From positions 2,352,001 through 2,416,000 of the forward strand of contig NZ_FNRV01000001.1 of NCBI RefSeq assembly GCF_900105115.1: DNA of 64,000 nt. Direction: 5' to 3'. Source of the DNA: Pseudomonas mohnii. Its GTDB lineage: Bacteria; Pseudomonadota; Gammaproteobacteria; Pseudomonadales; Pseudomonadaceae. A program made the translations under genes and the position numbers. Under the pieces are notes generated by a model, which was not told the DNA's origin, searched no databases, and saw only the letters and a list, made by a program, of their open reading frames with translations. Every line of letters begins with the position of its first letter. Position 1 is the stretch's first letter. Shown one piece after another: positions 27,692 to 37,655 of the stretch.

Positions 27692-30600
27692 AGGGCCACG
27701 GTTCGGTCTCGGCCTGGTGCATCGATCATCCCGTCGCGACCATCCTGCTGACGTTTGCTCTGATCCTGCTCGGTGTGATCGCCTTCCCTCGACTGCCCAT
27801 CGCGCCACTGCCGGAAGCAGAGTTCCCGACCATCCAGGTGGCGGCGCAATTGCCGGGCGCCAGTCCGGAAACCATGGCGTCGTCGGTGGCCACGCCACTT
27901 GAAGTGCAATTCAGCGCCATCCCCGGCGTGACCCAGATGACCTCGAGCAGTGCCCTGGGCTCGACCAACCTGACCCTGCAATTCACCCTCGATAAAAGCA
28001 TCGATACCGCCGCTCAAGAGGTCCAGGCCGCGATCAACACCGCCGCCGGCAAACTGCCCAAGGACATGCCGACCCTGCCGACCTGGCGCAAGGTCAACCC
28101 GGCCGACAGCCCGGTGCTGATCCTCAGCGTCAATTCGACCCAGATGCCCGGCACTGAACTCAGCGACCTGGTGGAAACCCTGCTTTCGCGTCAGATCAGC
28201 CAGATCGACGGCGTAGGCCAAATCAACATCACCGGTCAGCAACGCCCGGCGATTCGCGTCCAGGCATCGGCCGACAAGCTCGCCGCCATCGGTCTGACGC
28301 TGGCAGACATTCGCCTGGCGATCCAGCAAACCAGCCTCAACCTGGCCAAAGGCGCCCTGTATGGCGAGTCGAGCATTTCGACGCTGTCCACCAACGACCA
28401 GTTGTTTCACCCCGAGGAATACAGCCAGCTCATCGTTTCCTACAAGGACGGTGCCCCGGTTCACCTGAAGGATGTCGCCAACGTCGTCAACGGTTCGGAA
28501 GATGCTTACGTACAGGCCTGGGCCGGGGACAAACCCGGCGTGAACCTGGTGATTTCCCGGCAACCGGGCGCCAACATCGTCGAGACCGTGGATCGCATCC
28601 AGGCCGCATTGCCCGCCCTCGAAGCCATGTTGCCGGCGTCGGTGCAGGTCAAAGTGCTGGTCGACCGCACCCAGACCATTCGCGCCTCGTTGCATGAAGT
28701 GGAGGTCACCCTGCTGATCGCCATCCTGCTGGTGGTCGCGGTGATGGCGCTGTTCCTGCGCCAATGGTCGGCGACGATGATTGTGTCGGCGGTGCTCGGG
28801 GTTTCGCTGACGGCCAGTTTTGCCCTGATGTACGTCATGGGCTTCAGCCTGAACAACCTGACGCTGGTGGCCATCGTAGTGGCCGTGGGGTTTGTGGTCG
28901 ACGATGCGATCGTGGTGGTGGAGAACATTCACCGCCACCTGGAGGCTGGCGACGGCATGCGCGAAGCGGCAATCAAAGGAGCCGGCGAGATCGGTTTCAC
29001 CGTGGTGTCGATCAGTTTCTCGCTGGTGGCGGCGTTCATTCCCCTGCTGTTCATGGGCGGCGTGGTCGGGCGACTGTTCAAGGAGTTCGCGTTAACCGCC
29101 ACCTCAACCATCATGATTTCGGTGGTGGTGTCGCTGACATTGGCCCCGACCCTGGCCGCGCTGTTCATGCGCGCCCCCGCGCACCATGCCCACAACACAC
29201 CGACCTTCGGTGATCGTTTGCTGGCCCTCTATGAAAAAGGCCTGCGCCGCGCCCTGGCGCATCAGAAATTGATGATCGGGGTGTTCGGCCTGTCCCTCGG
29301 GCTGGCGATTGCCGGGTACATTTTCATCCCCAAAGGTTTCTTCCCGGTGCAGGACACCGGCTTCGTCCTCGGCACCACCGAGGCCGCTGCGGATATCTCC
29401 TACAGCGACATGGTGAAAAAACACCTGGCGATGGCTGAAATTGTCGCGGCGGATCCGGCGGTCGCGGCCTTTTCCCACTCGGTCGGGGTGTCGGGCAGCA
29501 ACCAGACCATCGCCAACGGACGCTTCTGGATTTCCCTGAAAAAACGCAGTGATCGCGATGTTTCGGCCAGTCAGTTCATCGACCGGATTCGCCCGCAACT
29601 GATGAAAGTGCCGGGCATCGTGCTGTACCTGCGCGCCGGCCAGGACATCAACCTCAGTTCCGGCCCGAGCCGCGCCCAGTACCAATACGTGCTCAAGAGC
29701 AACGATGGCGCGGTCCTGAGCACCTGGACCCAGCGCCTGACGGAAAAACTGCGTGGCAACCCGGCATTCCGCGATGTGTCCAACGACCTGCAACTGGGCG
29801 GCAGCATCACCCATATCACGATCGACCGCAGCGCGGCGGCACGTTTCGGCCTGACCGCCAGCGATGTCGACGAGGCACTTTACGACGCCTTCGGCCAGCG
29901 CCAGATCAACGAATTCCAGACCCAGATCAACCAGTACAACGTGATCCTGGAACTGGACATCAAGCAACGTGGCAAGGCGGAAAGCCTCAACTACTTCTAC
30001 CTGCGCTCCCCGCTGAGCGGCGAGATGGTGCCGTTGTCGGCCCTGGCGAAATTCGATGCGCCGACCATCGGCCCGCTGTCCATCGCCCATGACGGGATGT
30101 TCCCGGCGGCCAACCTGTCGTTCAACCTGGCGCCCGGTGTGGCGTTGGGCGATGCGGTGATCATGCTCAACCAGGCCAAGCTCGACATCGGCATGCCGGT
30201 AGCCATCAGCGGCAATTTCCAGGGCGCGGCCCAGGCATTCCAGAGTTCGCTGGCCAGCCAGCCGTGGCTGATCCTGGCCGCGCTGGTGGCGGTGTACATC
30301 ATTCTCGGTGTGCTCTATGAAAGCTTCGTGCATCCGCTGACGATCATCTCGACCCTGCCATCGGCAGGTCTTGGCGCGGTGATCATGCTGTGGATTTGCG
30401 GCCAGGACTTTTCGATCATGGCGCTGATCGGCCTGGTGCTGCTGATCGGTATCGTGAAGAAGAATGGCATCCTGATGATCGACTTCGCCCTCGACGCGCA
30501 GCGCAAAGGTGGCTTGCCACCGGAAGAAGCGATCTTCCAGGCCTGCATCACGCGGTTCCGGCCGATCATCATGACCACCCTCGCCGCTCTGCTCGGCGCC

Positions 30601-30801
30601 CTGCCGCTGATGCTCGGCTACGGCACCGGCGCCGAACTGCGCCAACCCCTGGGGATCGCGGTGGTTGGCGGTTTGCTGGTGAGCCAGGCGCTGACGCTGT
30701 TCACCACGCCGGTCATATACTTATGGCTGGAGCGTTTATTTCATAGGCACTCTCTCTCACCAGCGCCTCCGCCCACACCGGCGCTGGCAACCACAGACTG
30801 A
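27688..30801 (+). CDS. HAE1-type RND efflux transporter (MdtB/MdtC-like)
   Basis: This is a 1037-residue proton-driven inner-membrane pump. It has the RND plan of one helix, a large periplasmic loop, six helices, a second loop and five helices. The proton-relay pair is in VVDDAIVVVENIHRHLEAGD (two adjacent Asp in helix 4), as in AcrB, which points to drug or organic solute export and away from metal export. C-terminal motifs include LIGIVKKNGILMIDFALDAQ and GTGAELRQPLGIAVVGG. No outer-membrane factor gene is in this operon. The pump may use OprM/TolC-like proteins elsewhere. Confidence 0.93.
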   Translation: MKGHGSVSAWCIDHPVATILLTFALILLGVIAFPRLPIAPLPEAEFPTIQVAAQLPGASPETMASSVATPLEVQFSAIPGVTQMTSSSALGSTNLTLQFTLDKSIDTAAQEVQAAINTAAGKLPKDMPTLPTWRKVNPADSPVLILSVNSTQMPGTELSDLVETLLSRQISQIDGVGQINITGQQRPAIRVQASADKLAAIGLTLADIRLAIQQTSLNLAKGALYGESSISTLSTNDQLFHPEEYSQLIVSYKDGAPVHLKDVANVVNGSEDAYVQAWAGDKPGVNLVISRQPGANIVETVDRIQAALPALEAMLPASVQVKVLVDRTQTIRASLHEVEVTLLIAILLVVAVMALFLRQWSATMIVSAVLGVSLTASFALMYVMGFSLNNLTLVAIVVAVGFVVDDAIVVVENIHRHLEAGDGMREAAIKGAGEIGFTVVSISFSLVAAFIPLLFMGGVVGRLFKEFALTATSTIMISVVVSLTLAPTLAALFMRAPAHHAHNTPTFGDRLLALYEKGLRRALAHQKLMIGVFGLSLGLAIAGYIFIPKGFFPVQDTGFVLGTTEAAADISYSDMVKKHLAMAEIVAADPAVAAFSHSVGVSGSNQTIANGRFWISLKKRSDRDVSASQFIDRIRPQLMKVPGIVLYLRAGQDINLSSGPSRAQYQYVLKSNDGAVLSTWTQRLTEKLRGNPAFRDVSNDLQLGGSITHITIDRSAAARFGLTASDVDEALYDAFGQRQINEFQTQINQYNVILELDIKQRGKAESLNYFYLRSPLSGEMVPLSALAKFDAPTIGPLSIAHDGMFPAANLSFNLAPGVALGDAVIMLNQAKLDIGMPVAISGNFQGAAQAFQSSLASQPWLILAALVAVYIILGVLYESFVHPLTIISTLPSAGLGAVIMLWICGQDFSIMALIGLVLLIGIVKKNGILMIDFALDAQRKGGLPPEEAIFQACITRFRPIIMTTLAALLGALPLMLGYGTGAELRQPLGIAVVGGLLVSQALTLFTTPVIYLWLERLFHRHSLSPAPPPTPALATTD

Positions 30802-30810
30802 GGCGGGGTC

Positions 30811-31488
30811 ATGCGCGTTCTGATTATCGAAGACGAGGAAAAAACCGCAGACTATCTGCACCGCGGCCTGACGGAACAGGGTTACACCGTGGACCTGGCA
30901 CGCGATGGCGTGGAAGGCCTGCACCTGGCGCTGGAAAGCGACTACGCGGTGATCGTCCTCGACGTGATGCTGCCGGGCCTCGACGGCTTCGGCGTACTGC
31001 GCGCCCTGCGTGCGCGCAAGCAAACCCCGGTGATCATGCTCACCGCCCGGGAGCGTGTCGAAGACCGGATCAAAGGCCTGCGCGACGGTGCCGATGATTA
31101 CCTCGGCAAGCCGTTTTCCTTCCTTGAACTGGTGGCGCGCCTGCAAGCGCTCACCCGGCGCAGCGGTGGCCATGAACCGGTGCAAGTGAGCATCGCCGAC
31201 CTGTGGATAGATTTGATCAGCCGCAAAGCCACCCGCGCCGGTACACGCCTGGACCTGACCGCCAAGGAGTTCTCGCTGCTCAGCGTGCTGGCCCGCCGGC
31301 AAGGGGAAATCCTCTCGAAAACGGCGATTGCCGAGATGGTCTGGGACATCAATTTCGACAGCGACGCCAACGTCGTCGAAGTCGCGATCAAACGCCTGCG
31401 GGCCAAGCTCGACGGGCCGTTCGAAGAGAAACTGCTGCACACCATTCGTGGCATGGGTTATGTGCTGGAGAGCCGGGGTGTCCAGTAA
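30811..31488 (+). CDS. OmpR-family response regulator
   Basis: This 225-residue regulator has a receiver domain (residues 1-115) with the acidic pocket IIEDEEK, the phospho-acceptor Asp in VLDVMLPG and Lys in LGKPF. A winged-helix DNA-binding domain (about 125-222) carries LDLTAKEFSLLSVLARRQGE and the C-terminal hairpin IRGMGYVLE. It is closest to the heavy-metal responsive (CusR/IrlR) group. It starts 9 nt after the RND gene and overlaps the kinase gene by 11 nt, so all four genes probably form one operon. Confidence 0.93.
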   Translation: MRVLIIEDEEKTADYLHRGLTEQGYTVDLARDGVEGLHLALESDYAVIVLDVMLPGLDGFGVLRALRARKQTPVIMLTARERVEDRIKGLRDGADDYLGKPFSFLELVARLQALTRRSGGHEPVQVSIADLWIDLISRKATRAGTRLDLTAKEFSLLSVLARRQGEILSKTAIAEMVWDINFDSDANVVEVAIKRLRAKLDGPFEEKLLHTIRGMGYVLESRGVQ

Positions 31489-32842
31489 TTCGATTGCCCT
31501 GCGCCTGAGCGGCATGTTCACGCTGGTGGCGCTATTGGTGTTCCTGCTGATCGGCTGGGCGCTGTACCAGCAGGTGGATAAAGGCTTGGGACTGTTGCCC
31601 GAGGCCGAACTGGATGCGCGCTACAGCGTGCTCGAATCCACCGTCGGCCGCTATGGCACGCCCGAGCACTGGGTAAAGATCAACAACAAGCTCAAGCTGC
31701 TCGGCGAAGAGGACAAGCGCATCAGCTTCTGGATCACCAGTGGCGATCCGCACTACGAATACGGCAACCTCACCCCGCAAATCCGCGCTTTCGCCGAAGG
31801 GCCGCTGGGCATGCGCGACCTGCAACTGCCGGATCAGCCTTATCCACTGAAAGTGCTGGTCAGTGAGTTCCCGGCCAAGGACCAACGCCCGCCACTGCGC
31901 TTCATGATCGGCATCGACACCGAAACCTTTCTCCAGACCCAACACCACTTGCTGATCGCCTTGGTCAGCCTGGCGATTATCGGGGTGCTGCTGGCGTCGG
32001 CGCTGGGTTATTGGGTGGCGCGGATCGGTCTCAAACCCTTGATCAAGCTGTCCCAGGAGGCCCAGCGTCTGGCTCCGCCATTGCGCTCGGGGCGTCTGCA
32101 GATGTCGTCATTGCCGCCGGAATTGAATCAGTTCGTCAACTCGTTCAATTCCACGCTGGAACGGGTCGAGCAGGCCTACTCGCGCCTTGAGTCATTCAAT
32201 GCCGACGTCGCCCACGAACTGCGCTCGCCCCTGACCAACCTGATCGGCCAGACCCAGGTCGCCCTGACCCGCGGACGTTCGGCCGAGCATTATTTCGAGG
32301 TGCTGCAATCGAATCTCGAAGAGCTGGAGCGACTGCGTTCGATCATCAACGACATGCTGTTCCTCGCCAGCGCCGACCAAGGCAGCAAGGCGACCAAATT
32401 GACCTCCACCTCATTGGCGGACGAAGTGGCGACGACCCTGGAATACCTGGATTTCATTCTCGAGGATGCCCAGGTTCAGGTGCAGGTCAGCGGCGATGCG
32501 CAGGTGCGAATCGAGATCGCGCATCTGCGCCGGGCGTTGATCAACCTGTTGAGCAACGCCGTGCAGCACACCGCGCCCGGGCAGGTCATTCAGGTAATGA
32601 TCGAGGCCGAAGAGCATCTGGTTAGCATTGGCGTGGCCAACCCCGGCTCGCCCATCGCCAGCGAGCACTTGCCGCGTTTGTTCGAGCGCTTCTACCGCGT
32701 CGATGCTTCGCGCAGCAACAGCGGCAATAACCATGGGTTGGGGTTGGCGATCGTCAAGGCGATTGCCCTGATGCATGGCGGCGATGTGTTCGTGCGCAGC
32801 GACCATGGGATGAATACCTTCGGGATTCACCTGCCTGTCTGA
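31478..32842 (+). CDS. Sensor histidine kinase (heavy-metal/CusS type)
   Basis: This 454-residue membrane kinase has two membrane segments (about residues 13-31 and 155-177) flanking a periplasmic sensor, then a HAMP linker. The H-box is FNADVAHELRSPLTNLIGQT (phospho-acceptor His), and the HATPase core has N-box INLLSNAVQHT and G-box GNNHGLGLAIVKAI. The start is a GTG at 31478 with GAGAG upstream, overlapping the regulator by 11 nt. The frame is open further back inside the regulator gene, but that sequence is out-of-frame regulator and was rejected. Confidence 0.92.
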   Translation: MSSNSIALRLSGMFTLVALLVFLLIGWALYQQVDKGLGLLPEAELDARYSVLESTVGRYGTPEHWVKINNKLKLLGEEDKRISFWITSGDPHYEYGNLTPQIRAFAEGPLGMRDLQLPDQPYPLKVLVSEFPAKDQRPPLRFMIGIDTETFLQTQHHLLIALVSLAIIGVLLASALGYWVARIGLKPLIKLSQEAQRLAPPLRSGRLQMSSLPPELNQFVNSFNSTLERVEQAYSRLESFNADVAHELRSPLTNLIGQTQVALTRGRSAEHYFEVLQSNLEELERLRSIINDMLFLASADQGSKATKLTSTSLADEVATTLEYLDFILEDAQVQVQVSGDAQVRIEIAHLRRALINLLSNAVQHTAPGQVIQVMIEAEEHLVSIGVANPGSPIASEHLPRLFERFYRVDASRSNSGNNHGLGLAIVKAIALMHGGDVFVRSDHGMNTFGIHLPV

Positions 32843-32848
32843 CCCTAT

Positions 32849-32906
32849 CCCTGTGGCGAGCGAGCTTGCTCCGGGCGGCGTTCCGACAAGCTCCTTCGCC
32901 ACAAAG
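32849..32906. repeat. REP element with GGGCGGCGTTCCGAC core
   Basis: CCCTGTGGCGAGCGAGCTTG at 32849 is followed by the GGGCGGCGTTCCGAC block and an inverse arm (AAGCTCCTTCGCCACAAAG, to 32906). It starts 7 nt after the kinase gene. Confidence 0.75.
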
Positions 32907-33042
32907 TCCTGTTGCCTTCAGGAACACGAACTATTGCTTAATACGCAATAGTCCTTTCTTGAATCAGGTCTGTTTCTCGGCGCTCAAGATCCTTATCTTT
33001 GCCCGCACTAAATAGCACTTGCCAAGCAAGAAGGTTTTAAAG

Positions 33043-33267
33043 ATGTCCAACAGTATGGGTATTGCCAGCGCTTTCGTTTTGTCCTCTTTGTTCGTGTCTC
33101 CGTTCGCCATGGCTGAAGAGTCGCACGCCTTCGTCGCACAGAATTCCGCACGCGCCGCAGCGTTTGAAGAGCATCAGGGCGAAATGACCGCGAAAGCCCA
33201 GAAAGCCAACCAGGCCCCTCAAGCAGCGAGTTCCAAGACCCAGCCTGAAGCCCGGAAAGACAGCTGA
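33043..33267 (+). CDS. Small exported protein, unknown function
   Basis: This is a 74-residue protein with a clear signal peptide (IASAFVLSSLFVSPFAMA-EE). The mature part is about 50 residues, polar and rich in Ala, Gln, Lys and Glu (EEHQGEMTAKAQKANQAPQA), with no cysteine and no recognised domain. The ATG at 33043 follows AAGAAGG at normal spacing; a TTG at 33019 is less likely. An intrinsic terminator 68 nt after the stop supports a separate transcript. The A-rich, disordered composition resembles small periplasmic stress proteins, but no family is claimed. Confidence 0.7.
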   Translation: MSNSMGIASAFVLSSLFVSPFAMAEESHAFVAQNSARAAAFEEHQGEMTAKAQKANQAPQAASSKTQPEARKDS

Positions 33268-33334
33268 TTGCTGCGCGCCACACCTCTTTCCCTCGACGCT
33301 TTTCATCGGCTCTTCCCTTTGAAAAGTTGTCTTC

Positions 33335-33361
33335 AAAGCCGCTGCTATCAGCGGCTTTTTT
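33335..33361 (+). terminator. Intrinsic terminator after the small exported protein gene
   Basis: AAAGCCGCTG (33335-33344) pairs with CAGCGGCTTT (33349-33358) around CTAT, followed by a T run. Confidence 0.9.
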
Positions 33362-33606
33362 TCGTCGCGTTGTTTAAACGACACGCTCGATTTCTTCTGT
33401 AAGCGACGTCTCCCACCGCAAAAACACTAACGTTCAACCTGGACCAGGGCGCTTGGCTGCGCGTGCATTTCCCATTCGGTTTCAATCCGTCATTCATTAC
33501 AGTCACTGCAACGATGGCGACTATTGCCTACAGGACGATGCGCCGGCCATCGAAGGTTCGAGTTTGAATTTCAATGTTCGTCATTGTCTTTTAAGCGTCA
33601 ACGAGC
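33362..33606. other. Gap without a clear gene, ended by a second terminator
   Basis: The 471 nt between the small exported protein gene and the diguanylate cyclase gene contain two terminators and no convincing gene. Short open frames here lack ribosome-binding sites, and one runs through the terminator hairpin. Because a strong terminator (33607) ends this stretch with no coding gene since the previous terminator, a small RNA could be made from it. No strong promoter was identified. Confidence 0.4.
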
Positions 33607-33638
33607 AAAAGGCCAGCACGTTTTGCTGGCCTTTTTTT
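33607..33638 (+). terminator. Strong intrinsic terminator in a gene-free gap
   Basis: AAAAGGCCAGCA (33607-33618) pairs perfectly with TGCTGGCCTTTT (33624-33635) around CGTTT, followed by further T residues. Confidence 0.88.
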
Positions 33639-33738
33639 TGTCTGGGATTTATATAGTCGCTCTGAATGTCACCGGTTTCTGAGACTCTGCCTTACTCTCG
33701 AAAAACTTCAAAATGGCCCCTTAGCAGAAGTCAGAACC

Positions 33739-35235
33739 ATGAGTGTGAGCAGTACGCCATCTCAATCACCGACCCGGTCAATACAGTCTGAGTGGTTTCT
33801 GGTGATCAGCAGTTTGTTGCTGGTAACGGCGATATTGAGCATTGTCGCCTTCTTGCTGATCCGTGAACGCGGCAATGCACAAGAATCCGCCACGCGTGCT
33901 GCCTCCAATATCGTGCAGTTGATCGATGCAGATGTACTGCGCAACGTCGAACTCTATGATCTGACATTGCAAGGCCTGATCGCTGCATCCCGCCGCGACG
34001 ACCTCAAGGCGGTTTCTCCAACCATACGTCATTTGGCCTTGTTCGACCGCTCCACTGCAGTGCCCTACAAGGGCGACATTCTGTTGCTTGATGCGCAGGC
34101 AAATGTGATCGCGGACTCCGCGTCAGTGCAGCCACGCAATGGCAATTATGCCGACCGCGAATACTTTCAATCCCACGTCAACAACCCGGACCTGGGGATG
34201 TTCATCAGCCGCCCCTTCCGCTCCCGACATGCCGGGCATGAGTGGCGCATCAGTTTCAGCCGCCGGCTCAGCGGCGAACAGGGCGAATTCCTCGGCGTCG
34301 CTGAAGCGGCAATGCGCCTGAGCTACTTCGACCAATTGTTCAGCAGCCTGAACATCGGGCGTAACAGTTCGGTGAATCTGATCAGCAAGGACGGGATTCT
34401 TCTGGCCCAGGAGCCACGTCTGATGGACGAACTGGTCGGCAAGGATTTCAGTAATCGCCCCAACTTCCAGCGCATTGTCAGAGAAGGCGATGGCAGTTTC
34501 ACCGGCATCTCAAGCCTCACCCATGATGAACGCTTGTACACATTCTCCAAGGTTGGCGACTTGCCATTGATCGTCATCGTCGCGCAGTCCAGCAATGAGG
34601 TGTTTGCGTCATGGAGACGCACTGCAATCGTGGTCAGCCTGGCGACCCTTGCACTGTGCATCAGCCTGCTCTGGCTGACCTGGTTACTCTGCCGGGAACT
34701 GCGTCTGCGCCGACAGGCCGAGAAAGAACTGGCGCAACTGGCCACCACCGATGGCCTGACCGGCGTGGCCAACCGGCGGATGCTCGATCAAACCCTGCGC
34801 CACGAGTGGTTCCGCGCCCAACGTTCGGGCGAACCGTTGTCGGTGATGATGATCGACGCGGATCACTTCAAGGCATTCAATGATCGGCATGGGCATCAGG
34901 CCGGGGATCAGGCATTGCGCGAGCTGGCCAGGGTCGTCGTTTCGAACGTGCGGCGCCCGGCGGATCTGGTGGCGCGTTATGGTGGCGAAGAGTTCTCGGT
35001 GATCCTCGCCGACACCAACGTTGCCGGTGCGCGGCAGATTGCCGAGCATATTCGTGCGGCGGTGGAGCAGATGCCCAAGGTCGAGGGCGCAGAGGTGACG
35101 ATGACCGTGAGCATCGGCATCAGCACCTGGACGGCTGCGAGCGAGATGACGCTGGAGCAGCTGTTGTTTGCGGCGGACAAAGCGTTGTATCAGGCCAAGG
35201 AAGGTGGGCGCAACCGGGTGGTGGCGACTGACTGA
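33739..35235 (+). CDS. Membrane diguanylate cyclase with periplasmic dCACHE-like sensor
   Basis: This 498-residue protein probably makes c-di-GMP. N-terminal (residues 20-42) and second (about 295-315) membrane helices enclose a periplasmic sensor of about 250 residues with the dCACHE pattern (DADVLRNVELYDLTLQGLIA; NYADREYFQSHVNNPDLGMF). The cytoplasmic GGDEF domain (about 335-495) has DGLTGVANRR, an intact GGEEF active site and the RPAD inhibitory site five residues before it. The enzyme should therefore be active and feedback-controlled. Alg44, a c-di-GMP receptor, is encoded 30 kb away, but no functional link is shown. Confidence 0.92.
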   Translation: MSVSSTPSQSPTRSIQSEWFLVISSLLLVTAILSIVAFLLIRERGNAQESATRAASNIVQLIDADVLRNVELYDLTLQGLIAASRRDDLKAVSPTIRHLALFDRSTAVPYKGDILLLDAQANVIADSASVQPRNGNYADREYFQSHVNNPDLGMFISRPFRSRHAGHEWRISFSRRLSGEQGEFLGVAEAAMRLSYFDQLFSSLNIGRNSSVNLISKDGILLAQEPRLMDELVGKDFSNRPNFQRIVREGDGSFTGISSLTHDERLYTFSKVGDLPLIVIVAQSSNEVFASWRRTAIVVSLATLALCISLLWLTWLLCRELRLRRQAEKELAQLATTDGLTGVANRRMLDQTLRHEWFRAQRSGEPLSVMMIDADHFKAFNDRHGHQAGDQALRELARVVVSNVRRPADLVARYGGEEFSVILADTNVAGARQIAEHIRAAVEQMPKVEGAEVTMTVSIGISTWTAASEMTLEQLLFAADKALYQAKEGGRNRVVATD

Positions 35236-35275
35236 TGGTGGTTTTGCTCTTCCAGGCCATGCAAAACCTGTGGGC

Positions 35276-35304
35276 ATAAAAAAAGGCCACCCAAAGGTGG
35301 CCTT
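35276..35304 (-). terminator. Terminator of lpxC / dcw cluster
   Basis: AAGGCCACC (35283-35291) pairs with GGTGGCCTT (35296-35304). On the minus strand the hairpin is followed by a run of seven T, so it ends the leftward transcript after lpxC. Confidence 0.88.
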
Positions 35305-35328
35305 CAAAAAACTAGAGAGATTTTTTAC

Positions 35329-36276
<948 letters not shown>

Positions 36277-36352
36277 TCAACAAAGGCTGGCGATGATAGC
36301 AGACCACGCCTTTGCTGAACACCAATCACCTTCATAGCCCTGATACATTTCA

Positions 36353-37546
36353 TCAATCGGCCTGACGACGCAGGAATGCCGGGATATCCAGGTAGTCCAG
36401 ATCATCTTGCGGATTCATCTTCGCGGCAGTCGCAGCACCGGCCTGAGCCTGGTTGCGCATGACGGTCGGACGGTCCAGGTCACGGTAGTTCACCGCTGGA
36501 GCTTCCTGACGAGCAGGGGCTTGCTGTTGTGGCTGCGAAGCCATCGAGGTGTGAACGGTATTGTCGATAACCTTCACAGGCTTCTCGATTTTTGCGCCCA
36601 GACCAGTGGCAACCACAGTCACGTGCAACTCGTCGCGCATGTCCGGATCGATAACGGTACCGACCTTGACCATTGCGTGCTCGGAAGCGAAGGCTTCGAT
36701 GATGCTACCCACGTCGGAGTACTCACCCAGGGACAGGTCAGGACCGGCGGTGATGTTCACCAGGATGCCGCGTGCACCTTGCAGGTTCACGTCTTCGAGC
36801 AACGGGTTGCGAATGGCGGCTTCAGTCGCCTCACGCGCACGGTTCGGACCGCTGGCGCAGCCAGTGCCCATCATCGCCATGCCCATTTCGCTCATTACGG
36901 TACGTACGTCGGCGAAGTCGACGTTGATCATGCCCGGACGCTTGATGATGTCGGAGATACCGCGAACGGCACCGGCCAGTACATCGTCAGCCTTGGCGAA
37001 AGCCGACAGCAGGCTGGCGTCTTTACCGAGGATGGTCAGCAGCTTCTCGTTGGGAATGGTGATCAACGAGTCGACGCTTTCGGAAAGCAGACGGATGCCT
37101 TCATCGGCGATCTGCATGCGTTTGCGACCTTCGAACGGGAACGGACGGGTCACCACCGCAACGGTGAGGATCCCCATTTCCTTGGCCACTTCAGCAATGA
37201 TCGGCGCAGCACCGGTACCGGTACCGCCGCCCATGCCAGTGGTGATGAACACCATGTTGGTGCCCTGCAGGACTTCGGCAATGCGCTCACGATCTTCGAG
37301 AGCGGCCTGACGACCTACTTCAGGGTTGGCGCCAGCGCCCAGACCCTTGGTCACGCCGGTACCCAGTTGAAGGATGGTCCGCGCGCCAATGCTTTTCAGC
37401 GCCTGGGCATCAGTGTTGGCGCAGATGAACTCAACGCCTTCAATGTTGCTCTTGACCATGTGATTCACGGCGTTGCCGCCGCCACCGCCAACACCGATAA
37501 CTTTAATAACCGGGCTTGCGGGGATGTTGTCTACGAGTTCGAACAT
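36353..37546 (-). CDS. ftsZ: Cell division GTPase FtsZ
   Basis: FtsZ is the tubulin homologue that forms the cytokinetic ring. The 397-residue product has VIGVGGGGGNAVNHM, the tubulin signature GGGTGTGAAP and the T7 loop region NVDFADVRTVMSEMG. After a variable linker, the C-terminal conserved peptide LDYLDIPAFLRRQAD recruits FtsA and ZipA. AAAGGAGAGG precedes the ATG. The 109-nt gap to ftsA includes a single arm of the AGCTTCAAGC repeat. Confidence 0.98.
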   Translation of the reverse strand: MFELVDNIPASPVIKVIGVGGGGGNAVNHMVKSNIEGVEFICANTDAQALKSIGARTILQLGTGVTKGLGAGANPEVGRQAALEDRERIAEVLQGTNMVFITTGMGGGTGTGAAPIIAEVAKEMGILTVAVVTRPFPFEGRKRMQIADEGIRLLSESVDSLITIPNEKLLTILGKDASLLSAFAKADDVLAGAVRGISDIIKRPGMINVDFADVRTVMSEMGMAMMGTGCASGPNRAREATEAAIRNPLLEDVNLQGARGILVNITAGPDLSLGEYSDVGSIIEAFASEHAMVKVGTVIDPDMRDELHVTVVATGLGAKIEKPVKVIDNTVHTSMASQPQQQAPARQEAPAVNYRDLDRPTVMRNQAQAGAATAAKMNPQDDLDYLDIPAFLRRQAD

Positions 37547-37621
37547 TTTCCCTCTCCTTTACGTTCTCTAGTTTTTCGCCTACTGCTTTTGCTGCCTGCC
37601 GCTTTACCACTTTGCTCTGCT

Positions 37622-37653
37622 CTTGCCGCTTGAAGCTTGTGGCTTGAAGCTGC
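37622..37653. repeat. Single arm of the AGCTTCAAGC-type repeat (ftsA-ftsZ gap)
   Basis: CTTGCCGCTTGAAGCTTGTG followed by GCTTGAAGCTGC matches the right arms of the elements at 756 and 14397. No clear opposite arm is seen nearby. It lies immediately after the ftsA stop. Confidence 0.6.
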
Positions 37654-37655
37654 TT

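Noticed and set aside
33453..33656. 67-codon open frame on the plus strand
   Set aside because: It reads through the perfect terminator hairpin and its T run and has no ribosome-binding site.
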